Source: Rhyacophila brunnea (taxonomy: Eukaryota > Arthropoda > Insecta > Trichoptera > Rhyacophilidae). From it: a stretch of DNA of 64,000 nucleotides. The stretch lies in assembly GCA_022495005.1 (NCBI GenBank), contig JAGYXB010000665.1, positions 1,116,001 through 1,180,000 of the forward strand, written 5' to 3'. Made by a program: the position numbers and the translations under genes. The notes under the pieces were generated by a model that saw nothing but the letters and a program-made list of their open reading frames with translations, had not been told where the DNA came from and did not search any database. Every line of letters begins with the position of its first letter. Position 1 is the first letter of the stretch. Of this stretch, positions 49,801 through 58,016 are shown one piece after another.

Positions 49801-52800
49801 ACAGGGGATTATTATGCATCTTTATTGGACCAGCTAAAAACAAAATTGAAGAAAAACGGCCTCATTTAAACAGGAAAAAAATCCTCTTTCATCAGGACAA
49901 TGCCCGTGTTCACACATGTTTACAATCAATGGCTAAAATTGAAGAATTGAAGTTCGAATTGGTCGACCACCCACCGTATTCGCCAGATTTAGCCCCCAGT
50001 GACTTTTTCCTTTTCCCAAACTTAAAAAAATGGCTAAGTGGACAACGTTTTTTTTCAAATGAAGAAGTCATCGATCGGACAAATGCTTATTTTGAGGACC
50101 TTCCGAAAACTTATTTTTCTGACGGTTTAAAAAAAATTGAGAAACGTCTAACCAAGTGTATTGAGCTTGCTTGAGGAGATTATGTTGAGAAATAAAAAAA
50201 AAATACAAAAATAAAAACTGTTTTAATGCTTTTTTCTAAGGAATTATTGACCCACCCTCGTATATACGAACATAATATGTTCGTATATACTGCAAATTTG
50301 AATTGTTGACAAATTAGCAAATATAAATAATTATATAATAGCCATCCATTAGAAAAAAAAATATTTAGATTTTGATGGATAAACGTTTTGATTTTACCAC
50401 GTTTTTATTAGCTCGTATTCTTGTTTGTCCGGTACAAATTTTTTCTTGTTTGTCCAAGATTTTTAACTAATTTAGCTTAACTAGCTAGACATTTGAAACT
50501 TTTAGAATATATCAGAACACGACGACAATGCATTCTTTTAATACTTTTGGGCCTTTTGGCCATCTTTAAGCAGAATTGAATTCATTTTCAGTTAATTCTG
50601 TTTTGTATGTTTCGGAAAAAAATTGTTTAAAGTAATATTTACTACTCACTATTATTGGTTGCTAAGCGGGTCCTAGAAACTAAATTATTAATATATACGT
50701 GCGTTACCATGGAAATCAATATGAAATGTCAAAATGACACTTCAGTATTCTATAATATTTATTCAGTATTTCTATCAAGTACAATTTTTTTTATTTATAC
50801 ATAGAATTGTCAAGTTTATATTATGATTCAACAGAAAATTTAAAAATGTGGTATATAAAAAGTTCTTTTTATCTTGTAATTATTAAATCTTTATTTCATA
50901 CTTATATGACGTTTTATGGTAAAAATAATAGTGTTTACGAATGGTTCGCGTTCGCATGACATACATAATAAATATTTACTGAGAAGAGATTGGCCATGAA
51001 CACGATGATTTTTTTAAATTCAACCAATCATTATTTATTTAATCGATCGATGTTCCCAGTTTTATTTGAGGAGAAATTTAGTTTGCAATTTTAGTGTTTG
51101 ATACATACATCATTATGCGTTTTTTATAATAATTAATTTATAATCATGATTCAATAACAATAATGGTGGCCATACGTTAGTTAGCATTTAAAACATTCTC
51201 AGATAATATGAATTAGAAAAATATATAATAATTGTATCAGCAGCTCAGTAGTTAGAGCACGCCACTCGCTCGGCAAGTGAATATCTATTTGATTCTCGCA
51301 ATTTTCAATATGGTATATTATATTTTCATTTTGAATTCAAATACCGACTTTTAAAACTACGCCACTGAAGTATTTAAATTTAATTTAATAAAAAAAAATG
51401 AAAAACTTTCAAATAGTCTGTCTTACCTTCGCAAGTTTTCCCTGTGTAGCCGGCTCGGCATGCACAATAGAAGGAGTCGACGCTGCTCCAACATGTGCCC
51501 CCGTTGGCGCACGGATTTGTGTTGCACGTCTGAGGGGGAGAAAGGAAATTGATTAATAATATTTTGTGACATCCCCCCTGCTGACACCACCGCGAGCCAA
51601 TTCATTTTTCAAAATCTTTCCAGAGATTGATTACCGCCATTGAGGCTTGGTCGGAATTTATTTTACGAGACGTCTAAAAAGTTCGATCGTCGCCAATTTT
51701 TTTTATTATCGCGATCAGTTTTCGTGAAATATGAATATCTGTCTGTTTTACGTCGCTGATAGTTGAAGGTTGTTTGAAAGAGAATATGGAATAAAGAGAT
51801 AATGAGCTGAATATTTTCTATGTAAACAATAGTGTTGAATACTTATAATGACATCGTTATTATCTAAGATTCGTCAGAAAATAATAAAACGGATATTAGA
51901 TTTCATAAAACATCGCAGTAATCTATAACTATAATGATTCAATTGTAGAACTTAAAAATATATAACATAAAGCAATAAATTATCACTGTCAATTCAAAAG
52001 AAATATTAAGTAGGTAAAGATATCAAAAAATAATTAATTGTATCTGAATCTAAAAAAATAACAATTGGCAGGTGACTTAAAAAAGTTGTTAATATCTTAT
52101 TGTAAAAGGAAAATGTTCAATTAGCAACTCAGTAAAGTTACATAAAACGTCACCGAAAATGGCGCACGCTGGTTTAATGTACGTCTTTGTACGGATTCTA
52201 GTATAATATATTGTAAGTTTGGAAAACACTGTAACTTAATCAAATAATTTTCAATACAATTACGTATAACATTCAGAGCATTTATTTCTCACAAAAAGTG
52301 CAACTTTATATTTTACAATGATAATAATTACTATACGCTATCGTACAATAGATAAATCTTCTCAAACGTAATTCAGTTACCACTCTTATTTTCAAGAGAT
52401 TTGTTTTTGCGTGACCGCCCTCCGAGAAAAATTTATCGTTTTCCCAGGAAATGCAATAACACTGCAGCTATGCTCCCACATCACTACATTTTGTACGTTT
52501 CGTAAGCTAGTATGTTACTAAAATTCCATTACGGTGAAATAACCTCACCAAATGCAACTATAGTTATTATGTTACATGAAGTTATATGATGGAAGACACA
52601 AAATATTATTGAAGTTATTTTTTACGCAATTATAGACATCCCACTATATTGTAACGAAAAACCGTGACAACCGATATGAACATCAAAAAAAAACACATAC
52701 CTTTACCTACGGTATACCTTCAATCACTAACCTTTTGGTTGTAATTCATTGACGCCGTGGCATATGTGGTTTTAAAAAAAACAACTAAACAACAAAACAA

Positions 52801-55800
52801 AAATCGACGATTAATAGATTGTAATACAACGACAAAGACATGTCTTGTATTACAAAAGAGATTGTAATACAAGACAAACATAATTGGTACATACTATTGA
52901 CTATTTTATCTTTTAGATACAATTATTATAGAATGTTACAATAACTGTTGAACTATTAAGTAATTTTGTATGTAGATAACCTCAACTCGTTGTACGTGGA
53001 CGACACGGCTGCCGTGTCCCCGTTAAACGGCCATTAGATGCAATTAGCATGATATTTAAATGTGGTAATTAAAAATGAATCAAAAGGTACGCAGTGATTG
53101 TGTTGGAGGAATTAATAATGGTGGGATCGACAACCATGATTACTCATTTTTATCGGCAATCATAGACAAGTTATATTTACTTATAGTATGTATATAACTG
53201 AAAAAAAACAAACATGCAACTGTATATAGGTATATATATTAACTAAACGATCGTAAAATTACATTATTAATAAGTATCGAGGAATATCCCAGGCAATTCT
53301 ACCCACACCCACAAGATTAATAAAATTTATCAAACATTATGCTAAGCCTATTCAATTTCTCAAACGTTGGAAAGTTTTAACATTGTGTAATGAAATTTCA
53401 TATAGATTTTATATTTTAAATTTAATAAAATTCTATCGTTGACTAGGACGAAACTCTTATAAATTATTTGAAATGCAATATATTTTAAGTCGGTGCCCTT
53501 AGTCGGTAGTATTAATTTTTTTAAATATCATTGGTTTACATTATTAAAATAATGTCTTTGTCTTTAGAATATTATTTTTTAGATATAGTTAAACAATTCA
53601 TATACAATGCATCGATGATGATACAGCATTATTATTATCTTCTCTTACGGATGAAAACCAATGACAATGAGAAAAAAGGTTCAAAATTCATTTAATGAAT
53701 CACATTATATTCAAATTACTACCAAAAAAAGTTTATATATTCTTTAATTTTAATAATATCATATATTACAAAATAATACTATCGACTGAGAGTGTTAAAT
53801 GACAATGTTATTTATATCCAAATTAATAAAAGCTTTATAAAATTAAATTAACAATTTTAACAAAATTTGTTTTTTCTGTAGGTTCCTTCCTACCTACACT
53901 GAATATTACAAGTATGAATGATTACCGATGCTCTTTTAAAATATAATATACGAGTAACATAATGTTACTTCCACAATGGTTTATGTTTAATGTATTAACA
54001 TTAACAAACTTAAATATCTGTAAGTTGTATCATCATCATTCGGAGTCGATCCACTGTTAGATTAAGACCTCTCCTAGCTCTTTACATAATTCTTATTGCC
54101 TAGTTCTTTGCTACCATCGACATCTACCGAGATTTATGGATTCGTCTATTCAGCTGATTTTAGGGTGCCCTTGTGGTGGTTTAGTGCCCTTTGAGTACCA
54201 CTGTATGACGGCATTTTGTCCATTGGTTATCGCGTCATCGTGTACTATTGTCTACTTTTTTATCCTTAGTTTATTTTGTAATCTTTTTGTGTTATGCCAA
54301 ACATTCATGTCTCTGTGATATGTTGTACTACTCTAAACTTTTGAATCTCTCTTACATGTACACTTGGTCATGGGAGTTTACTTTTGAAGATATTATTCAG
54401 ATGCCCAAATGCACCGCGTGCCAGTTTGGTTCTGCGAGCAACTCGTCATACATACCACTGTAAATTGACATTAATTTGTTGCCGAGAGAGACGTTGTTTT
54501 TTATTCATTTGATTTAAGCGCCATTGATTAAGGATCGCTTTTGTTTCATCAAAGAAGTTTATCATTACTCTTGTCCTCGAAACATTATCTTTAAATCTGC
54601 TTTGCGGTTTCATTTGACATTTTCTGCATTCTGTCAATTATATACATACTATTATAATATGTAGGTAGCTATAATATATACCCGAAGGTTTCAAAATACG
54701 AAACACAAATTGCTAAATCCGATGTTATGGGAAAAAAATTCGAAACTTCTCAGTGAATATTATTTGTTTTGAATACTACTTAATATTATTTATTTGCTTA
54801 TAATTCGCAATATAAATAAATTATAAACGTTACTCAATATTTTAGAGATTTTTTTTAAATTCTCTGGAATGTTCATGACTTTTTTATATTAAACATAATA
54901 TGTATGTAATATGAAATCGAATAAATAAAAATGCCGGCTTAATATTGAGCAAATGTCATAACGGCAGGCTATTTGGAAGTCGACATAGGTTTGTTGAAAG
55001 ATAAACAAAATGAAAAACAAAAAAAAATAGATATACCTAAGCCTTTCCGAATGTTCAACTGCTCTCAGTAACAGTAACATATGCGAAGGGTAAATTTCCC
55101 TTGAGTAAAATACCTATGGTACACAAATTGATTTGCATAGTCATTTGATGGTATAAAGAGTTGTATAGGATTAAAAATGTATGTTATTTAAATTCAAGTC
55201 AACAAACGTTACATGTTTAATAAAGTTACATGCGGTCTGTTTTTTTAATCAAAAAACTTTTATTAATAATGTAATATATTATGTATCATAACATCGTGTA
55301 TATTTTAAATAAACCAATATATATTATTATAATGTAAATAATTAATACTTACTTCTCCATTAATTTTCAAATATGTTTCCAAGCAAGACTTTTTTATTGA
55401 ATGCAGCATATGTGTCATTCAAAAATTCCGTACCAATTTTACATTACATGAATGAGCCCACTGAATGTAAACTATTCTAGTCATTTGTCAATCACATTTT
55501 CTCGTTTCAGCTATGCAACGAAAACTATTGAAGCACAAAGGAACTTTGATACTGGACTGTGAAAAAGCTCAACAAGAAAATTGTGCTTTGCGACAGGCGA
55601 AGAAACCAGGCAGCGTTGCCTCGTTATCATAAAATATTTTCCCATGTTGTGATTTTTTTATTCAAAAAAAAAATGTATTAATTAAATATTGTACATGGGT
55701 CATTAACACACGATTCACTACTGAATGAAGACCTCTCCTTGCTGTCTCCACTCTTTTTATCCGTATTCTATTATTGCCTCGTATTTTCGCTGAATTTTAT

Positions 55801-58016
55801 TATTTCATCGATCCGGATCTTTGCCTCCATATAGGTATTTGAATATCTCTTGTGTACCTCCCACTAGCTGATGAGATTTATCCAACGATGATCTGTTCTT
55901 AGAGCAATGTAATCTAGTTATCTCCACTTTAAGACTTTCACACTAATTTGTATTACGTTTAAAACTTTTGTTTGTACCCATACTCGTTTATTTATTATTA
56001 GATCACTGTTCGTTATGGGCGTGGATGTAACATGGGTACTTACGGAACATCTTGAATTTTCTTTCAGACAATCTCAATCTTGCTTTATAGTATTTGTTAC
56101 TCACTGTATTATTTACCTTGTAACTATTTTTTTGTATATTTTTAAAATGTGAAATATTGAACATATTATTAAAATAAAAAATAAGAATATGTAATACTTA
56201 TTCCCCATTATAATGATCAAGATAAATGTTTCATTAGCTTCAAAATGTGATTCTCAATTGATACAAGCACATACAGCTATTTATTCTAACAAATTCAGAA
56301 ATGTATAAGATATAATTTAAGGGATATTACTACTTAAATCCAATATTTTAAGAACTTCTCTGTTGAATTAAATATATATATATATATATCTAGCTTTGCT
56401 TAAAATGTATATTTTTTTTATGACTTTTCATTCAGAATTTTCATTTCAAGTGGACAAATCCGGTCCTGATCATTAATAAATTATGTGGAATAAGTACTAT
56501 ACAATATTCCACTAAGAATTGACAGTGAATACCAAGTAAAGTGAGTATTCTACTTACAATGTGTAATATTCAAAATCTGTTAAAATAATCGACGGCCCTC
56601 GTCATCCAGTATACAATGCACTGGTTTTTCATTCGGGGACTCCGGGTTTAGTTAGCGGAGGGTCTCAATTATCATTTTCTCAAAGCCTGAGTGTTTATGT
56701 GATTATATCACTTCTATTACTCTACACTACTGTCGTTGGTCTTATGACTTGTTGCAGTGTTTTTTTTTTAATGCAAACATTAAATAAAATAGCAACTTAC
56801 CGCAGAAGCTGGCATGAGGCAATCAGGGCCCGCGTAGCCTCTCGGACACTCACAGGAGTAATTATTGCCTCTGTCTATACAATAATGGTGTGAACTGCAC
56901 GGGTTTGGAGAGCACAGATCCACCTATGAAACGAAAAAACCACCAATACAAATAATTGTCAATACAAATGATTATCTACTTTGACATATTAAGACGGTGA
57001 CGCACCCGGGAGCTATGGTAGTAACACGGCATTACAAGTGATGACCTCGCATATCTCTGTGTTTGTCGAAAAACTGACAAGGAAGAGCTTGTCCAGATGG
57101 CGCATATCTCACCGCGCTTTACGTGCAAGTAACAAATATGTGGTGCAATGCAAATCATAAAGCGCGGGTGCGGGTAGAAAAACTGACAACTCAATCATAA
57201 CACACGTCTTCTTTGAGTTCGTGATATACTGGCAAGCTATATTCTTAGAAGTGTACAATCTATGTGACATTTTATTTTGAATGGACATAAAAAACGTTAC
57301 CTCGAGTGGCGAATATCACAGGCTTTTCGAAGCGCAACACGCGCGTACTCGAGAGTCTGGCGTGTTATTACGTGCGAGTCAAATTGCGACATCTGGACAA
57401 GCTCTTACTCGTCTCGGCTGATGCTCGAATGTATATACGTACTAAATATTACCTAATATTACGGGCACCAAATAATAATATATTATGTATTGTGTATCAA
57501 CAAAAAAAAACGTTTTTACCTACTATAGAAATCTTTTATGGATTGCAGAAGTGAATATTTAAAAAAGGAATGCCCAGTAGTGTGCTGACATTTCAAAGGT
57601 GCGCCTGATTACAATAAATGAGTGGAAATCTCCGTGGAAAGAAATGATCTACCTTTTGATATCTGAAAGGTATTGAATAAGCTAAGAGTCAGTGTTCCAA
57701 GATGTAAGACAAATCTGAAGAAGTGGGGCCTTCTTAACCAGTAACATTTATCAAATTTGTGTAGTGAGCAGTAATTTATCGGGGTGATATTATGTAATGG
57801 AGAAAATACACATACATGTTCAATAGCTTAATGCTTATAATCAATACTAACGGAGTTTACTAACATCACTTACTTTGATGTGACACCGCTTCCCGGTGAA
57901 ACCGCGACCACACGTGCAGGTGTATGCCCCCACGTGGTCGGTGCAGGTACCTCCGTTTATGCAAGGCGATGACTCGCACTCGTTATATTCGTATTCACAG
58001 TGCTGGCCAGCGAAAC
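37596..58016 (-). CDS. EGF-repeat type I membrane protein, C-terminal five exons (Delta/DLK-like; 5' end outside window)
   Basis: Join of 57874-58016, 56801-56923, 51427-51529, 47598-47776 and 37596-37838, read on the minus strand. All five exons have AG acceptors and GT donors, and the reading frame passes through every junction without a stop. The visible 263 residues hold the end of one EGF domain, three six-cysteine EGF domains, a stalk of about 40 residues, one hydrophobic helix and a tail of about 75 residues. That order is typical of Notch-ligand-type surface proteins (Delta, Serrate, DLK/C901) with the ligand or receptor region outside the cell. The third EGF (Cys, Asp-Arg-Gly, then Cys-Glu-Cys-Pro-Arg-Gly-Tyr) resembles the last EGF of vertebrate Delta-like proteins. 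The short basic segment after the helix and the tail with Trp-Val-Ser recall DLK. Ortholog identity is inference; C901 is one candidate. No signal peptide or DSL domain is visible because the 5' exons are missing. Confidence 0.9.
37980..38290. other. GC-rich block in the last intron, near exon E
   Basis: The block starts about 140 bp from the acceptor of exon E and contains AATAAGAGGCGCGCG, TACTCGTCCCCCAGTTCCC and CTTCCAGCAGGCCGCGTG. It has no open frame of interest. An intronic enhancer is possible. Confidence 0.25.
39950..40320. other. Moderately GC-rich, repeat-like block
   Basis: GCGGCCGTCAAGTGATCGGTC and CGATCGGCCGCCTGGTC (partly inverted) lie 120 bp apart, just left of the hAT at 40392. 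It is probably a transposon fragment; nothing coding is recognised. Confidence 0.25.
40392..40839. mobile_element. hAT-type miniature element in the last intron of the EGF gene
   Basis: The ends are TTGGGGCTTGAAACC and GGTTCAAAGCCCTA, with interior runs of CGGTTTCGGTTC-type sequence on both sides. Flanks ATTAAACT (40384-40391) and ATTAAAAT (40840-40847) match at seven of eight positions. The centre (about 40615-40740) shares sequence with the 60380-60495 repeat, including GGCCGTAG and GGGAGTAAGATCAT. Confidence 0.75.
41278..41780. repeat. Inverted-repeat element, copy 2 (partner at 950-1680), carrying a tRNA-like piece
   Basis: The left end GAAGTTATACTTCTTTTGGC and right part GCCAAAGAAGTAACTTC are inverted copies. 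Beyond the right arm both copies of the family share TTACGCGCGTA followed by TACACACACCGATTTTTT. Just inside the left arm both share TTTGGCAAATCAGATCAGAG-like sequence and TTTTTGGCGTG. The true termini and the superfamily are not clear. Confidence 0.75.
41385..41458 (-). other. tRNA-like sequence (GAT anticodon loop), probably tRNA-derived repeat
   Basis: On the minus strand, TGGCATAAAGGTAGTG fits an A box, TTCGG-CTGATAA-CCGAA forms a perfect anticodon stem with a seven-base loop (anticodon GAT at 41415-41417), and GGTTCAAATCC fits a B box. The acceptor and T stems pair poorly, and it lies inside a repeat element, so it is more likely a tRNA-derived relic than a working tRNA-Ile. Confidence 0.6.
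42925..43245. other. GC-rich block with C10 run and G-rich complement, last intron
   Basis: A run of ten C (43147-43156) is followed by GCCGGAAGGGGGCCGG and, 40 bp later, by TGCCCCC and AGGGGCA arms. Further left are GAAGCGGGCGAGCGATACGA and GAGGGCGTGTAGAGTG. It is not coding in any frame I can follow. It may be structured or regulatory. Confidence 0.3.
45598..46323. mobile_element. hAT-type non-autonomous element with perfect 8-bp target duplication, in the last intron of the EGF gene
   Basis: The identical octamer GTCACAGC lies at 45590-45597 and 46324-46331. The 17-bp ends TAGGGAATCCAATCCCG and CGGGATTGGAATCCCTA differ at one position. Both ends carry clusters of TCCCGGGA palindromes. The 726-bp interior has no coding frame that I recognise. 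The intact duplication and ends suggest a fairly recent insertion. Confidence 0.95.
47598..47776 (-). CDS. EGF gene, exon D: stalk and transmembrane helix
   Basis: The exon is 179 nt after a TTTTCAG acceptor, ending at GTG before GTAATA. It encodes a Gly/Ala/Ser-rich, acidic stalk (Asp-Phe-Ile-Val-Glu, then Gly-Gly-Ile-Gly-Ala-Glu-Gly-Gly), a stretch Val-Arg-Glu-Val-Arg-Leu-Pro-Met, and then the hydrophobic run [18 protein letters not shown]. That run continues into exon E (Val-Thr-Ala-Cys) to give a helix of about 21-23 residues. The lack of cysteines between the last EGF and the helix is usual for this protein class. Confidence 0.9.
48958..50260 (+). mobile_element. mariner (Tc1/mariner superfamily) element, full length, inside the intron of the EGF gene
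   Basis: The 1303-bp unit is bounded by inverted repeats starting CGAGGGTGGGTCAATAAGTC on the left and its near-complement on the right (about 28 of 29 positions match). It is flanked by TA on both sides (48956-48957 and 50261-50262), the target duplication of this superfamily. The length and the transposase frame match a canonical mariner. It lies in the intron between exons C and D, in the opposite orientation to the host gene. Confidence 0.95.
49146..50174 (+). pseudogene. mariner transposase, frameshifted
   Basis: The first block (49146-49727) has the N-terminal helix-turn-helix region and the catalytic motif [11 protein letters not shown], containing the first Asp of the DDE/D triad. 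The protein then continues in a different frame (49700 to about 49860) and again in a third (about 49850 to the TGA at 50172). The last block carries HQDNARVHT and, 34 residues after its Asp, SPDLAPSD, giving the D34D spacing of mariner transposases. The frame changes near 49690-49715 and near 49850 are probably small deletions in A-rich runs, so this copy is unlikely to make transposase. With intact ends it could still be mobilised if another copy supplied the enzyme. Confidence 0.93.
50261..50289. repeat. perfect short palindrome abutting the mariner right end
   Basis: Two 13-nt arms (TATATACGAACAT and its complement) are separated by AAT. The palindrome begins exactly at the TA duplication on the right of the mariner, so the element sits at its very edge. 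Confidence 0.85.
50398..50880 (-). repeat. Dispersed repeat, arm 2 (inverted partner at 20277-20769)
   Basis: Read on the minus strand this block follows the 20.3-kb copy from end to end: AAAATTTTCTGTTGAATCAT, TTGGTTGCTAACG-like and GAATTAACTGAAAATGAATT segments are shared. It lies 0.1 kb beyond the mariner, in the intron between exons C and D. It is probably a non-autonomous transposon family; ends and target duplication were not determined. Confidence 0.88.
51237..51305 (+). other. tRNA-derived SINE-like fragment
   Basis: AGCTCAGTAGTTAGAGCACG is a near-perfect A box region, and TTTGATTCTCGCAAT some 35 bp later resembles a B box and T arm with its first bases changed. The anticodon region pairs loosely (CCACTCGCTCGGCAAGTG). 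It lies about 120 bp from exon C of the EGF gene, in the intron between exons C and D. Confidence 0.5.
51427..51529 (-). CDS. EGF gene, exon C: last EGF domain
   Basis: The exon has 34 codons plus one base. The acceptor follows a C-rich tract (CCCCCTCAG) and the donor is GTAAG at 51426. It encodes [13 protein letters not shown] and then [14 protein letters not shown], a compact EGF with all six cysteines and an O-fucose-type CANGGTC site. It is the membrane-proximal EGF. The single leftover G joins AT of exon D to make an Asp codon, which confirms the junction. Confidence 0.93.
52841..52876. repeat. Perfect 15-bp hairpin
   Basis: TGTCTTGTATTACAA and TTGTAATACAAGACA are separated by six bases. 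A third copy of the core (TTGTAATACAA) lies at about 52819-52829. It is in the intron between exons B and C. Confidence 0.8.
54010..54310 (-). mobile_element. LINE 3' end remnant
   Basis: The plus strand shows CATCATCATTCGGAGTCGAT, then CACTGTTAGATTAAGACCTC and TCTCCTAGCTCTTTACAT. On the minus strand this reads [20 protein letters not shown] before a stop, the familiar 'W-K-x-L-G-E-A-x-x-Q-x-W' end of insect LINE ORFs with an ATGATGATG tail. It is heavily decayed. Confidence 0.6.
55512..55631 (+). other. Possible exon or gene fragment with a 39-codon frame
   Basis: After TTTTCTCGTTTCAG a frame opens with [20 protein letters not shown] and continues [19 protein letters not shown] to TAA. The first part has heptad-like leucines. 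No family is recognised. It lies inside the intron between exons B and C, on the opposite strand, and may be a transposase or gene relic. Confidence 0.3.
55715..55905 (-). mobile_element. LINE 3' end remnant (likely same family as 54.0 kb)
   Basis: GAATGAAGACCTCTCCTTGC on the plus strand corresponds to the AAGACCTCTCCTAGC of the 54.0-kb copy, followed by a similar series of T/C-rich words. The minus-strand frame has many stops. Assignment rests on similarity to the neighbouring copy. Confidence 0.45.
56801..56923 (-). CDS. EGF gene, exon B: one EGF domain
   Basis: The exon is 41 codons in phase 0, between an acceptor ending ATAG (56925-56924) and a GTAAGT donor (56800). It encodes VDLCSPNPC followed by [12 protein letters not shown] and PRGYAGPDC, a complete six-cysteine EGF. 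The loop between the second and third cysteines reads CSSHHYC, so this repeat lacks the O-fucose Ser/Thr found in its two neighbours. The intron separating it from exon A is only 950 bp and contains an inverted-repeat element (57084-57405). Confidence 0.93.
57084..57405. repeat. Inverted-repeat element in the short intron between exons A and B
   Basis: The left arm has AGAGCTTGTCCAGATGGCGC, continuing to TTTACGTGCAAGTAAC. The right arm has the complement of AGAGCTTGTCCAGATGTCGC, continuing to GACTCGCACGTAATAAC. The arms are GC-rich relative to the surroundings. About 320 bp in all, it makes up a third of the 950-bp intron. Confidence 0.65.
57874..58016 (-). CDS. EGF gene, exon A: end of one EGF plus one full EGF domain
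   Basis: The exon begins in phase after a TTTAG acceptor (58018-58017) and ends at a GTAAGT donor (57873). It is 143 nt: two bases finishing a Gly codon plus 47 codons. It opens with the tail of a preceding EGF (Phe-Ala-Gly-Gln-His-Cys), so at least one more EGF exon lies upstream. The full EGF that follows has all six cysteines. It carries CESSPC, which fits the C-x-S-x-P-C O-glucose consensus, and CINGGTC, which fits the C-x4-(S/T)-C O-fucose consensus. The NEC start and the Asp/Tyr spacing fit a calcium-binding EGF. These sugar and calcium sites are known for Notch-pathway EGFs; here they are predictions. Confidence 0.93.

Noticed and set aside
37596..58016. Naming the EGF gene Delta or Serrate
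   Set aside because: The tail is too short and the DSL region is not in the window, so the symbol would be a guess.
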